The notes under the pieces are model-generated. The model was not told where the DNA came from and ran no database searches. It saw only the letters and a program-made list of their open reading frames with translations. A DNA stretch of 64,000 bases, taken from the NCBI RefSeq assembly GCF_047160095.1, contig NZ_AP038785.1, forward strand, positions 1,364,001 through 1,428,000. Direction: 5' to 3'. This document shows positions 48,505 to 57,921 of the stretch, in pieces (positions within the stretch are counted from its first letter, which is position 1; each line of letters begins with the position of its first letter). This DNA is from Rodentibacter abscessus (lineage in GTDB: Bacteria > Pseudomonadota > Gammaproteobacteria > Enterobacterales > Pasteurellaceae). Position numbers and translations under genes: made by a program.

Positions 48505-49383
48505 CTATAAATATTTCTCTTTTAGTGCTTTGGCTCTAGCGAGTTGTTCCGGCGTTGCTTTTGCTGTCATCGGTTCACGGCAGTAACCGGCTTCCACGCC
48601 TTCTAATTTGAGCAATTCTTTGATGGTTAAATATAAGCCGTTTGCTAAAATACCTTCAATTAAGTCATTAGTAACGTGTTGAATTTCCAATGCTTCTTTT
48701 ATTTTACCGGCTTTTGCCAATTCAAAGATTTGACGTGCGCGCACACCGTTTACATTAAAAGTTGAGCCAATCGCGCCATCCACACCTAAAGAGGCAGCCG
48801 GTAACATCATTTCATCAAAACCTGCCCAAATTAGGTGTTCCGGATAGGCTTTTTTCAAACGTTCTAACAAATAAAAGTCCCCTGCTGTAAATTTCACGCC
48901 AAGCACTTTTGGATTTTTATAAAGTTCGCCGAATTGTTCGATCCCCATATTCACACCGGTTAAAAACGGAATGGAATAGACGATCATATTATTACCGGTT
49001 TCGGCAATAATAGTCTCGTAATAATGTTTAATCTCAGGGAAACTGAATTTATAGTAGAATGGAGTAACGGCAGATAAGCTGTCATAGCCTAATTCGGTAG
49101 CATATTTACCCAATTCAACCGCTTCGTGTAGGTTTACACTTCCCACTTGTGCGATAAGCGCAACCTGATCTTTCGCTTCATCTTTCGCAATGCGGAAAAT
49201 TTGTTTTTTCTCTTCAGTCGAAAGCATAAAATTTTCGCCGGTAGAACCGCCCACATACAAACCATCGACTTTCATTTTATCGATATTGTGGCGAATAATC
49301 TGGCGTAAACCTTTTTCATTAATCGAGCCATCTTCGTTAAATGACACTAATAACGCACTGAAAATACCTTTTAAATCACGCAT
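48505..49383 (-). CDS. nanA: N-acetylneuraminate lyase
   Basis: NanA splits sialic acid into ManNAc and pyruvate. It is 292 aa, DapA/NAL family. It has GGSTGENFMLSTEEK (about 46-60), the catalytic Tyr region IVYSIPFLTG and the Schiff-base lysine in VLGVKFTAGDFYLLE. Ten bp separate it from siaR upstream. It is the first committed step of the pathway. Confidence 0.97.
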   Translation of the reverse strand: MRDLKGIFSALLVSFNEDGSINEKGLRQIIRHNIDKMKVDGLYVGGSTGENFMLSTEEKKQIFRIAKDEAKDQVALIAQVGSVNLHEAVELGKYATELGYDSLSAVTPFYYKFSFPEIKHYYETIIAETGNNMIVYSIPFLTGVNMGIEQFGELYKNPKVLGVKFTAGDFYLLERLKKAYPEHLIWAGFDEMMLPAASLGVDGAIGSTFNVNGVRARQIFELAKAGKIKEALEIQHVTNDLIEGILANGLYLTIKELLKLEGVEAGYCREPMTAKATPEQLARAKALKEKYL

Positions 49384-49392
49384 AATTTTCTC

Positions 49393-50259
49393 CTATTTTA
49401 TACGTTGCTCTAGAATTACATTGAGCGTTTTTTGCTTGGTTTGCACCGCTCTATCTTGTTCACTTTGTACTAACAAAGCGTAAATCAAATCTAATACAAA
49501 AAGCTGGGCGATCTTGGTACCGATAGAATCCCCCTGCAATTTGCCTTGTTTATTACCATTCACTAATACAAAATCGGCGGATTCCGTAACAGGTGAACGT
49601 AAGCTGTGTGTGATAGCCACTGTGGTTGCACCGTTTTGTTTGGCGATTTTTAAGGCGTGGGCCGTTTCTTGCGAACAACCGGAATGACTAATACCAATCG
49701 CAACATCATTGGGTTTTAATAATGCCGCCTGCATATACATAAAATGATTATTACCGGTGGCATCCACTTGGAAACCGATTCGCATTAATTTATTTTTTGC
49801 TTCTTCTGCAGTGATACCGGACGATCCCACGCCAAACAAAAAGATTCGATTTGCTTGACGTATCGCTTTCACACTTTCTTCCAGTTGTTTAAAATCTAAT
49901 AAATTAATACTTTCACTTACAACATTGGAAATCGCATTTTGTAACTTTTGTGCAATATGATACGAGCTATCCGCTTGATCAATATCCGTTTCCAATAACG
50001 GATTATCAAGATTATCTTTGGTCGCCAACTCAATTGAGAGCTCTAACTTGAAATCACTAAACCCTTTAAAACCGATAGAACGACAAAAACGTACAAAAGT
50101 CGCTTCGCCTACATTTAAATGAGCGGCAATTTCAGAAAGCGGGCATTGCACTACAAGATCCGGCGACATTAAAATCGTATCTGCTATTTTTTTCTCGGTT
50201 TTCGTTAAACTCTCATATAATGAGCTAATCGTATTCAAAATATTGCCACTCTTAACCAT
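49393..50259 (-). CDS. siaR: RpiR-family regulator of sialic acid genes
   Basis: SiaR represses the divergent nan and siaPT promoters and, in H. influenzae, responds to glucosamine-6-P together with CRP. It is 288 aa: an N-terminal winged HTH (about 1-77, LSEIAAHLNVGEATFVRFCRS) and a C-terminal SIS sugar-isomerase-like domain (about 125-255, FLFGVGSSGITAEEAKNKL and GISHSGCSQETAHALK). It sits inside the operon it probably controls. Its ligand here is inferred. Confidence 0.93.
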   Translation of the reverse strand: MVKSGNILNTISSLYESLTKTEKKIADTILMSPDLVVQCPLSEIAAHLNVGEATFVRFCRSIGFKGFSDFKLELSIELATKDNLDNPLLETDIDQADSSYHIAQKLQNAISNVVSESINLLDFKQLEESVKAIRQANRIFLFGVGSSGITAEEAKNKLMRIGFQVDATGNNHFMYMQAALLKPNDVAIGISHSGCSQETAHALKIAKQNGATTVAITHSLRSPVTESADFVLVNGNKQGKLQGDSIGTKIAQLFVLDLIYALLVQSEQDRAVQTKQKTLNVILEQRIK

Positions 50260-50279
50260 AGCAAACTCCTAAAACCGAA

Positions 50280-51158
50280 TTATTTAAGTAAAACATCGTT
50301 AACCCAATAGGCTGCACCAATCAATCCGGCATCCGGTCCTAATTGGGCTGCAGTTAATTCACAATGATAAACTTGTGGCATTTCATTGAGAAAATGCTTA
50401 ACCAAGGGTAAATAACCTTCAGCTAGTCCCACGCTGCCACCGATTACCACTTTTTGCATATCCAAACCGATTTTCAAATCCGCCACCAAATTCGCAATGG
50501 CATAAGCGGAACGTTTTACAAGTGCGGTCGCTTTTTCATCATTTTTTCTGAAAAGTTCAAATACTTCTTTTGGGGAGCAAGGGCTTTCCCAGCTTAAAGT
50601 AGCTGCTTCAATCGCCCGTCCTGCCGCAATCGCTTCAACACAACCACGGCGACCACAACCGCATAGAGGCCCGTTTGGATCCGCTACAGTATGCCCGATA
50701 TGACCTGCAATGCCATTCGGTTTAGTGAGTAATTGATGATCTAAAATTAATCCGCCGCCAACACCGGTCGAAACGGTGATAAAAGCAAAATTAGCAAGTT
50801 GAGGTTGATTCTGTAACTGATATTCTGCATAGGCTGCCGCCTGTACATCATTGAGTAAACCGATAGGTTTATCCGTGTGGCGTGCAATACTTTCTTTTAG
50901 TGGAAACTCGGCTAAACCACCGAGGTTTTTCGGATTAAGTGCGGTCAAAATTCCCTGATTAATAATTCCCGTTGAGGCAACGGCGACATAATCAAATCGA
51001 CCGGCATAATCTATTAATAATCGTTCAATGGCTTGATGTAGTGCTTTTGCAGCATTATCTTGCGGTGTCGCAATTTGTTGGCGTGAAGTTATCTCACCAT
51101 TTTTAACGATTGCCGCCGCAATTTTAGTACCGCCAATATCCAGAGCTAAACAGCGCAT
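50280..51158 (-). CDS. nanK: N-acetylmannosamine kinase
   Basis: NanK phosphorylates ManNAc to ManNAc-6-P. It is 292 aa, ROK family. It has the ATP-binding DIGGTKIAAA (7-16), a GHIGHT-type GIAGHIGHTVADPNG stretch and the zinc-binding CGCGRRGCVEAIAAG. It is 20 bp upstream of siaR and 60 bp after nanE. Confidence 0.96.
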   Translation of the reverse strand: MRCLALDIGGTKIAAAIVKNGEITSRQQIATPQDNAAKALHQAIERLLIDYAGRFDYVAVASTGIINQGILTALNPKNLGGLAEFPLKESIARHTDKPIGLLNDVQAAAYAEYQLQNQPQLANFAFITVSTGVGGGLILDHQLLTKPNGIAGHIGHTVADPNGPLCGCGRRGCVEAIAAGRAIEAATLSWESPCSPKEVFELFRKNDEKATALVKRSAYAIANLVADLKIGLDMQKVVIGGSVGLAEGYLPLVKHFLNEMPQVYHCELTAAQLGPDAGLIGAAYWVNDVLLK

Positions 51159-51218
51159 AATAAATCCTTAATTATTGAGGTCCGGTTCAATAAAATATAC
51201 CAATATTATTTGACCGCT

Positions 51219-51905
51219 TTATTTCGCAGATTTCACTGCATTTGCAAACCAACCCACAATATGTTCAAGACGGGTTAAAGCGGATCCTACCGTAACAAAA
51301 TCCGCACCGATTTCGATGGCGATTTTAGCGAGTTCCGGCGTATTATAACGCCCCTCTGCCATCACACGGCAGCCTGCGGCTTTAAGATCTTTCACTAATT
51401 GATAATCCGGTTCTTCCGGCACTGCATTACCCGTATAGCCTGACATCGTGCTACCGATAATATCAAAGCCTAATTTTTGGCAATGTAAACCTTCCTCTAA
51501 ATTGGAACAATCCGCCATAGCCAAACAACCTAATTCATGGATTTTTTTGACCGCACTTTCCAAATCAATCGGGCGTAGGCGGTTCGTCCCATCAACGGCG
51601 ATAATATCCGCCCCTGCTTTTGCAAGATCTTCAATATCAGATAGAAAAGGCGTAATACGAATCGGACTATCCGGCAAATCCCGCTTCACGATACCGATAA
51701 TGGGTACATTCACCACCGGACGTGTCGTCTTTAAATTATCAACACCTTCAATACGAATACCGGCAGCTCCGCCGATGACAGAAGCCTGCGCCATCGCAGC
51801 AACAATTTCGGGTTTATCCATTGGGCCATCATCTACAGGTTGGCAAGAAGCAATTAAGCCGTTTTGAATATGTTGAAAAACTTGTTCATGTGTAAGTTTT
51901 AGCAT
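51219..51905 (-). CDS. nanE: N-acetylmannosamine-6-phosphate 2-epimerase
   Basis: NanE converts ManNAc-6-P to GlcNAc-6-P for NagA. It is 228 aa, a TIM barrel. It has GLIASCQPVDDGPMDKPE (about 12-29), GAAGIRIEG, the catalytic lysine region IIGIVKRDLPDS, and AEGRYNTPE and VTVGSALTRLEH near the phosphate site. It is the first gene of the leftward arm, facing siaP. Confidence 0.96.
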   Translation of the reverse strand: MLKLTHEQVFQHIQNGLIASCQPVDDGPMDKPEIVAAMAQASVIGGAAGIRIEGVDNLKTTRPVVNVPIIGIVKRDLPDSPIRITPFLSDIEDLAKAGADIIAVDGTNRLRPIDLESAVKKIHELGCLAMADCSNLEEGLHCQKLGFDIIGSTMSGYTGNAVPEEPDYQLVKDLKAAGCRVMAEGRYNTPELAKIAIEIGADFVTVGSALTRLEHIVGWFANAVKSAK

Positions 51906-52201
51906 ATAAATATCTCATTTTTCATTTATGACGTATGCCTTTAGCCAAAATTGCTAAAGTCTCCCTTGTTATACGACCGATATTATATAGAAAAATCACT
52001 CCATATTAAAATATTTTTTGAAGTATATTTTTGTAAATGTGATCTATATCTCATTTTTGAAATAAAACTCCAAAATCTATTTAAAAAAACTTTTTTTACT
52101 CTTAGAATGAGAAACGAATAAATCATTTTGGTTGAAATACTGCCAAAAATCATTCTCACAATAGCACTATCAATTTGATAGATTTCAATAGGAGCAACAT
52201 T
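51906..52201. promoter_or_regulatory. Divergent nanE/siaP control region with a CRP-like site
   Basis: About 296 bp. TGTGA-N6-TCTCA at 52038-52053 matches 9 of 10 half-site bases of a CRP site near the middle of the region. The flanks are A/T-rich. In H. influenzae the same spacer binds both SiaR and CRP. I could not assign a SiaR operator with confidence. Confidence 0.7.
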
Positions 52202-53188
52202 ATGAAATTCACCAAACTTTTTCTTGCAACGGCAATGACTTTTGGTATGTCTTCCGCTGTTTTGGCTGCAGATTATGATTTAAAATTCGGAATGAATGCC
52301 GGAACTTCATCTAATGAATATAAAGCGGCAGAAATGTTCGCTAAAGAAGTAAAAGAAAAATCAGGCGGCAAAATTGAAGTGTCACTCTACCCTAGCTCAC
52401 AATTAGGTGATGACCGTGCGATGTTAAAACAATTAAAAGACGGGGCGCTTGATTTCACTTTTGCTGAATCCGCACGTTTCCAGCTGTTCTATCCTGAAGC
52501 CGCCGTATTCGCTCTTCCTTATGTAATCAGCGACTACAATATAGCGCAAAAAGCCTTACATGAAACCTCGTTCGGTAAAGATTTAATTCAAAAAATGGAT
52601 AAAGATTTAGGTGTTACATTACTTTCTCAAGCCTATAACGGCACTCGCCAAACCACATCAAATCGAGCCATTAACAGCATTGCCGATATGAAAGGATTAA
52701 AACTTCGCGTGCCGAATGCGGCGACAAACTTGGCTTATGCAAAATATGTCGGCGCATCGCCAACTCCAATGGCGTTCTCTGAAGTCTATCTTGCTCTTCA
52801 AACCAATTCTGTTGATGGTCAAGAAAACCCGTTAGCCACAGTGCAAGCACAAAAATTCTATGAAGTGCAAAAATTCTTAGCCATGACAAACCATATCTTA
52901 AACGATCAACTTTATTTGGTGAGCAATGAAACCTATCAGGATTTACCGGAAGATCTACAAAAAGTGGTGAAAGAGGCAGCTGAAAACGCAGCAAACTACC
53001 ACACTAAATTATTCGTAGAAGGGGAAAAAGAATTAGTGGCTTTCTTTGAAAAACAAGGTGTAACCATCACCCATCCTGACCTTACGCCATTTAAAGAAGC
53101 AATGAAACCGTTCTATGCAGAATTTGTGAAACAAACGGGAACGAAAGGCGAGACCGCTTTAAAAGAAATTGAAGCACTCGGTAAATAA
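52202..53188 (+). CDS. siaP: Sialic acid-binding protein of the TRAP transporter
   Basis: SiaP binds N-acetylneuraminate in the periplasm and delivers it to SiaT. I choose ATG 52202 (MKFTKLFLATAMTFGMSSAV), after AGGAGCAACATT, giving 328 aa with a signal peptide cut before ADYDLKFGMNAG. Ligand arginines known in H. influenzae SiaP are present in NGTRQTTSN and LKLRVPNAATN, with the Asn of QTNSVDGQENP. It is the first gene of the rightward arm, 89 bp before siaT. Confidence 0.97.
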   Translation: MKFTKLFLATAMTFGMSSAVLAADYDLKFGMNAGTSSNEYKAAEMFAKEVKEKSGGKIEVSLYPSSQLGDDRAMLKQLKDGALDFTFAESARFQLFYPEAAVFALPYVISDYNIAQKALHETSFGKDLIQKMDKDLGVTLLSQAYNGTRQTTSNRAINSIADMKGLKLRVPNAATNLAYAKYVGASPTPMAFSEVYLALQTNSVDGQENPLATVQAQKFYEVQKFLAMTNHILNDQLYLVSNETYQDLPEDLQKVVKEAAENAANYHTKLFVEGEKELVAFFEKQGVTITHPDLTPFKEAMKPFYAEFVKQTGTKGETALKEIEALGK

Positions 53189-53277
53189 TCCATTTTGAGT
53201 GTGCCGGCTCCTCGGCACACTTAACACTTAACCTTTAACCTTCTCTTTGTTTCGTCTCCCTTTTTATGGAGTGAAGT

Positions 53278-55128
53278 ATGAAAATCTTTAACAAACTTGA
53301 AGAATGGATTGGTGGCGTATTATTTCTTGTCATCTTTGGCATTCTTGTGGCACAAATTTTATTCCGTCAAGCATTTAACTCCCCTTTAATTTGGAGTGAG
53401 GAATTGGCGAAACTCCTCTTTGTTTATGTAGGTATGCTCGGCATTAGCGTCGCTATTCGGAAACAAGAACATGTTTATATTGATTTCTTAACGAATTTAA
53501 TGCCCGATAAAATCAAAAAAATCGCCAATACCTTCGTGCAACTTGTCATTTTTGCCGGTATTTTCTTCTTTATTCATTTTGGTATTCGCACCTTTATGGG
53601 CGCAAACTTTCCAATTGATGCTTTAGGCGGTATTTCAGAAAAATGGATCTTTGCCTCTCTGCCGATTATTTCCATTTTGATGATGACCCGATTCTTCCAA
53701 GCCCAAGCGCAAAATTTTAAAGAAAACAAAAGCTATTTGCCTGCTATCTTTTTTATTGTAAGTGCGGTTATTTTATTAGCGATTTTATTCTTTGCGCCTG
53801 ACTGGTTTAAAGTATTACGCATAACAAATTACGTAAAATTAGGTTCTAACGCCGTTTATGTCGCATTACTTGTCTGGCTTGTCATTATGTTTCTTGGCGT
53901 ACCGGTGGGTTGGTCATTATTCATCACAACGTTACTCTATTTCTCAATGACACGTTGGAATGTCGTGAATGCGGCAACAGAAAAATTAGTTTATAGCCTT
54001 GATAGTTTTCCGCTTCTCGCCGTGCCGTTTTATATTTTAACCGGTATTTTAATGAACACAGGGGGGATTACCGAACGAATCTTTAATTTTGCCAAAGCCC
54101 TATTAGGACACTATACCGGCGGTATGGGACACGTGAATATCGGTGCAAGTTTATTATTCTCAGGCATGTCAGGCTCCGCACTCGCAGATGCCGGCGGTTT
54201 AGGTCAACTTGAGATCAAAGCAATGCGTGATGCAGGCTATGATGATGACATTTGCGGTGGTATTACTGCAGCTTCTTGTATTATCGGTCCATTGGTTCCG
54301 CCAAGTATTGCAATGATTATTTACGGTGTGATTGCCAATGAATCCATCGCAAAACTTTTTATTGCAGGATTCATACCGGGTGTATTAGTAACAATTGCAT
54401 TAATGGCAATGAATTATTACATCTCTAAAAAACGTGGTTACCCGAGAACGCCTAAAGCCTCTCGCGAACAACTTTGTACCTCCTTCAAAAAAGCGTTTTG
54501 GGCGATTTTAACACCATTATTAATTATCGGTGGTATCTTCTCCGGCTTATTCAGTCCGACTGAATCTGCGGTAGTGGCAGCGACTTACTCCGTTATTATC
54601 GGTAAATTCGTCTATAAAGAATTGACCTTGAAAATGCTTTTTAATAGCTGTGTGGAAGCTATGGCGATTACCGGTGTTGTTGCATTGATGATTATGACGG
54701 TAACCTTCTTCGGCGATATGATCGCTCGTGAACAAGTGGCAATGCGCATTGCCGATGTATTCGTTGCCGTGGCGGATTCACCTTTGATGGTATTAGTGAT
54801 GATTAACGCACTCTTACTCTTCCTCGGTATGTTTATTGACGCATTAGCATTGCAATTCTTAGTACTTCCGATGCTTATTCCTATTGCAATGCAATTTAAT
54901 ATTGACCTCATATTCTTCGGCGTAATGACAACGTTAAATATGATGATCGGTATTCTAACACCACCGATGGGTATGGCTCTCTTTGTTGTGGCACGGGTGG
55001 GGAATATGTCCGTTTCTACGGTAACAAAAGGGGTATTACCGTTCCTTATTCCGATTTTTGCCACGCTGGTAATAATGACTATCTTCCCGCAAATTGTTAC
55101 GTTCATACCGAATCTATTGATTCCATAA
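53278..55128 (+). CDS. siaT: Sialic acid TRAP transporter, fused small and large membrane subunits
   Basis: SiaT is the sodium-coupled membrane partner of SiaP. It is 616 aa. The N-terminal part (about 1-160) is the four-helix DctQ-like subunit (WSEELAKLLFVYVGMLG motif). A linking helix precedes the DctM-like transport domain (about 190-616), with MSGSALADAGGLGQLEI and the PPSIAMIIYGV and TPPMGMALFVVARV reentrant-loop motifs. The fusion is the normal form for sialic acid TRAP systems of Pasteurellaceae. It is followed by a dyad terminator. Confidence 0.97.
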   Translation: MKIFNKLEEWIGGVLFLVIFGILVAQILFRQAFNSPLIWSEELAKLLFVYVGMLGISVAIRKQEHVYIDFLTNLMPDKIKKIANTFVQLVIFAGIFFFIHFGIRTFMGANFPIDALGGISEKWIFASLPIISILMMTRFFQAQAQNFKENKSYLPAIFFIVSAVILLAILFFAPDWFKVLRITNYVKLGSNAVYVALLVWLVIMFLGVPVGWSLFITTLLYFSMTRWNVVNAATEKLVYSLDSFPLLAVPFYILTGILMNTGGITERIFNFAKALLGHYTGGMGHVNIGASLLFSGMSGSALADAGGLGQLEIKAMRDAGYDDDICGGITAASCIIGPLVPPSIAMIIYGVIANESIAKLFIAGFIPGVLVTIALMAMNYYISKKRGYPRTPKASREQLCTSFKKAFWAILTPLLIIGGIFSGLFSPTESAVVAATYSVIIGKFVYKELTLKMLFNSCVEAMAITGVVALMIMTVTFFGDMIAREQVAMRIADVFVAVADSPLMVLVMINALLLFLGMFIDALALQFLVLPMLIPIAMQFNIDLIFFGVMTTLNMMIGILTPPMGMALFVVARVGNMSVSTVTKGVLPFLIPIFATLVIMTIFPQIVTFIPNLLIP

Positions 55129-55131
55129 CAT

Positions 55132-55160
55132 AAAAGTGCGGTCATTTTTGACCGCACTTT
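55132..55160. terminator. Uptake-sequence dyad terminator after siaT
   Basis: AAAAGTGCGGTCA, TTTT, TGACCGCACTTT forms a hairpin 4 bp after the siaT stop. Confidence 0.88.
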
Positions 55161-55277
55161 GTTCCCCTCTCTTTAGAAATTAGAAAAAAGAAAACATCAT
55201 TCAATATTTACTCTATTCAATGCCGTTTTATGAATAGCAAACAACAACCTTTGCTTAGATAAAGTTTATTAATATTG

Positions 55278-55430
55278 CGGTATTATGGCATCACTTGAAA
55301 AAAAGCTGTTTTTAATTCATGTGTAGGGTGCGTTAGGCTTGCCATAACGCACCAAATTGGGGGGTTAACGGTGCGTTACGCCTTTGGCTAACGCACCCTA
55401 CTCTGTTTTATGCAATAGTTACATAATATT
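55278..55430. repeat. Intergenic inverted-repeat element, copy G
   Basis: Left end CGGTATTATGGCATCACTTG (degenerate) and right end GCAATAGTTACATAATATTG. The internal dyad is nearly perfect: GTGTAGGGTGCGTTAGGC against GGCTAACGCACCCTAC, around GGTGCGTTACGCC. It lies between siaT and crp. Confidence 0.8.
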
Positions 55431-55589
55431 GTTAATCTGTAGGGAAATGTAGTAGAAAATCACTAACATCGGTTAAAACATTAAATTATGACGATAAACA
55501 TTGACTGCGGAGTAAATTTTCCTACCGAGAACGATATTACATAACGGTTGCACAAAGTGTAACTTTAGTTTGTACACTTTCTATATAGT
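55431..55589. other. Rest of the siaT-crp spacer, with an isolated element end
   Basis: No gene. CGATATTACATAACGGTTGC at 55532-55551 matches the left end of the element family, and CACAAAGTGTAAC...TTTGTACACTTT follows as a small dyad. It may be a truncated copy. Confidence 0.5.
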
Positions 55590-55620
55590 AAAAATCCACC
55601 TTCATAGAAGGTGGATTTTT
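55590..55620 (-). terminator. Terminator of the crp unit
   Basis: On the minus strand AAAAATCCACCTTC, TATG, GAAGGTGGATTTTT, 10 bp after the crp stop. The hairpin is symmetrical and could serve both strands. Confidence 0.92.
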
Positions 55621-55629
55621 ACTCATCGA

Positions 55630-56298
55630 TTATCTTATACCGTAAACGACAATGGTTTTTCCATGGGCGTGAATCAAATTTTGGTCTTCTAACATTTTAA
55701 TAATGCGTCCTACCGTCTCACGGGAACACCCTACCATTTGCCCGATTTCTTGGCGTGTAATTTTAATTTGCATACCATCAGGGTGAGTCATTGCTTCCGG
55801 TTGTTTTGCCAAATTTATCAGGGTTTGCGCAATTCGTCCTGCCACATCCAAAAATGCCAGATTGCTCACTTGACGTGATGTATTTTGTACACGGCGCGCC
55901 AATTGTGCGGTGAGAAACATTAAAATTTCAGGGTTGAGTTGGATAAGCTGACGATATTTTTTATAGGAAATTTCAGCGATTTCACAAGGTGTTTTGGTTT
56001 TTACCCAAGCCGAGCGTTTTGATCCCTCATCAAACAATCCTGCCTCACCAAAAAATTCTCCGGCACCGAGATAAGTTAAAATCATCTCTTTGCCTTCATC
56101 ATCTTTTGCCGACACCATCACGCTACCTTTAATCACATAATAAAGTGTTGTCGCATCTTCGCCTGCATGAATTAAGGTTGATTTTGCCGGATATTTATGA
56201 ATATGGCAGTGTGTTAAAAACCAATCCAGCGCCGGATCTCTTGCCGGAGCTTTTTCTTCCTGATTCAGCTCCATATCAATATCGACATAATCTGACAT
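55630..56298 (-). CDS. crp: Cyclic AMP receptor protein
   Basis: CRP is the global cAMP-dependent regulator of sugar use and, in Pasteurellaceae, of competence. It is 222 aa with a somewhat longer acidic N-terminus than E. coli. The cAMP-binding roll has GEFFGEAGLFDEGSKRSAWV (about 85-104), and the DNA-binding helix-turn-helix ITRQEIGQMVGCSRETVGR is at about 177-195. It is 20 bp after yheU, probably the end of a dut-slmA-yheU-crp transcript. Confidence 0.97.
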   Translation of the reverse strand: MSDYVDIDMELNQEEKAPARDPALDWFLTHCHIHKYPAKSTLIHAGEDATTLYYVIKGSVMVSAKDDEGKEMILTYLGAGEFFGEAGLFDEGSKRSAWVKTKTPCEIAEISYKKYRQLIQLNPEILMFLTAQLARRVQNTSRQVSNLAFLDVAGRIAQTLINLAKQPEAMTHPDGMQIKITRQEIGQMVGCSRETVGRIIKMLEDQNLIHAHGKTIVVYGIR

Positions 56299-56318
56299 AT
56301 CGACTCCTTATCAATTCC

Positions 56319-56537
56319 TTACTTTAAAAATTCCATTTTATCTTTTATATCAATGGATTCATGCAACTCTGACCAAACAATCACCGCATCTCCATTACGA
56401 ACGCGCGCTAACAACTGCTCTTTTTTTCGTGCGAGAGGAATTTCTTCAACACCGTAATCCGTTCCTTCACGCAATATGATACTTTCAATAATATTATCAA
56501 GCGTTGTGGGATCTAAATCCTGCCACGGAATAATCAT
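56319..56537 (-). CDS. yheU: YheU family protein (UPF0270)
   Basis: A small cytosolic protein of unknown function, 72 aa from ATG 56537 (MIIPWQDLDPTTLDNIIESI). An upstream in-frame start at 56558 adds seven residues and was not chosen. The family core LREGTDYG and VIVWSELHE are clear. It is 20 bp before crp and 21 bp after slmA. Confidence 0.9.
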   Translation of the reverse strand: MIIPWQDLDPTTLDNIIESIILREGTDYGVEEIPLARKKEQLLARVRNGDAVIVWSELHESIDIKDKMEFLK

Positions 56538-56558
56538 ATATTTCCCTCGGAAAGTCAA

Positions 56559-57215
56559 TCAAGCGAATAACGGCTCAATAAACCGCCATTGCTGTTCAAA
56601 AGACTGGTTTGAAGTCGTGCGAAAATTCGTACGAACATAGCGCATAAATTGTCCTTCACATAAGGTAACCAGATGAGAGGCAATAATGCGCACATCAACA
56701 GAAAAACCTTTTCCCTCACGCAATTTTCTCATTTGTAAAATATTGACGAATTGCATTTCAAGGCGATCGAAGAATTGAGCAACACGCGCTTGTAATTGCG
56801 GATCTTCAAACATTAACGCGTGACCGGTTAAAATTCGTGTCAATCCCGGATTTTTACGGGCAAAATCCAAAATCATCTGTAAGATATCATGCACACGATG
56901 CATTGTATTGGTTTCGTTACGAATAGAGGTATTAATTCGGCTTAGTAAATTACTTTCAATGTTCTCAATCAAGGCTTCAAACATTTTGGTTTTACTAGGA
57001 AAGTAACGATAAAGCGCCGCTTCCGATACGCCGACTTCTTGCGCTAAACGCGCAGTCGTCATCCGCTCCATTCCCCGTTCAGAATGTAGCATATGCGTCA
57101 ACACGGTCAACACCTGCTGACGGCGTTCTTTTATCGTACGCTTTTCAATTTTTGACACTTTCACTTCCGGCTTAATTTCATCTACACCGTCTAATGATAA
57201 TTGCTCTTCTACCAT
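56559..57215 (-). CDS. slmA: Nucleoid occlusion factor SlmA
   Basis: SlmA binds specific chromosomal sites and blocks FtsZ assembly over the nucleoid. It is 218 aa, TetR fold. The HTH is MTTARLAQEVGVSEAALYRY at about 58-77 followed by FPSKTKMFEALIE. The C-terminal region (LTRILTGHALMFEDPQLQ) is family-typical. An N-terminal charged extension of about 25 residues is normal. It starts 3 bp after dut. Confidence 0.96.
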   Translation of the reverse strand: MVEEQLSLDGVDEIKPEVKVSKIEKRTIKERRQQVLTVLTHMLHSERGMERMTTARLAQEVGVSEAALYRYFPSKTKMFEALIENIESNLLSRINTSIRNETNTMHRVHDILQMILDFARKNPGLTRILTGHALMFEDPQLQARVAQFFDRLEMQFVNILQMRKLREGKGFSVDVRIIASHLVTLCEGQFMRYVRTNFRTTSNQSFEQQWRFIEPLFA

Positions 57216-57218
57216 AAA

Positions 57219-57674
57219 TTATTTCTTACCCGAATGTCCAAAACCACCTTCACCACGTTCGGTTTCCGTAAATTCGCTAACAATATTGAACTCCGCCTGT
57301 ACAATCGGCACAAATACAAGCTGCGCAATACGATCACCGATTTCTACTTTGAACGGTTCAGAACCACGATTCCATACAGACACCATTAAAGGACCTTGAT
57401 AATCAGAGTCAATCAACCCCACTAAATTACCTAACACGATGCCGTGTTTATGCCCTAACCCCGAACGAGGTAAAATCACCGCCGCCAAATTAGGATCGGC
57501 AATATAAATAGATAGCCCCGTCGGAATCAATTTCGTTTCACCCGGTTGAATTTCCAAGCTTTCATCAATCAATGCCCGTAAATCAAGCCCTGCCGATCCT
57601 TCAGTCGCATAAGTCGGCAAAGGAAATTCCTTGCCGATGCGTTGGTCTAAAATTTTCACATCAATTTTTTTCAT
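57219..57674 (-). CDS. dut: dUTP diphosphatase
   Basis: Dut hydrolyses dUTP to dUMP, limiting uracil in DNA and feeding dTMP synthesis. It is 151 aa, trimeric type. The five motifs are visible: AGLDLRA, PRSGLGHKHGIVL, GLIDSDYQG, GDRIAQLVFVPI and the C-terminal RGEGGFGHSG. It leads the dut-slmA-yheU-crp row. Confidence 0.97.
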   Translation of the reverse strand: MKKIDVKILDQRIGKEFPLPTYATEGSAGLDLRALIDESLEIQPGETKLIPTGLSIYIADPNLAAVILPRSGLGHKHGIVLGNLVGLIDSDYQGPLMVSVWNRGSEPFKVEIGDRIAQLVFVPIVQAEFNIVSEFTETERGEGGFGHSGKK

Positions 57675-57728
57675 TTACTTCCTCTAGTTCGATATCAAAG
57701 TGCGGTCAAAATTATACGTTTTTTCAAC

Positions 57729-57892
57729 ATTATGTAGTAGTTGCACAAAGAGAATTTTATATCCAATATTTATTGGGTGTAGGGTGCGTTAAGCTTTGCG
57801 TAACGCACCATTTATTTCATCGTAAAACCCTTTATGGTGCGTTACGGCTTCGCCTAACAGTACCCTACGGTGATTTGGGCAAGTTACATAAT
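57729..57892. repeat. Intergenic inverted-repeat element, copy H
   Basis: Left end ATTATGTAGTAGTTGCAC and right end GGGCAAGTTACATAAT. The interior is TGTAGGGTGCGTTAAGC...GGTGCGTTACGGC...CTAACAGTACCCTAC. About 164 bp, between coaBC and dut, both leftward, so it lies upstream of dut. Confidence 0.8.
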
Positions 57893-57921
57893 CCTGCGTT
57901 TATCTCAAAGTGCGGTCAAAA

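Noticed and set aside
54612..55157. A 181-codon minus-strand frame opposite siaT
   Set aside because: It is antisense to the conserved DctM domain and shows Ile/Thr-rich shadow composition.
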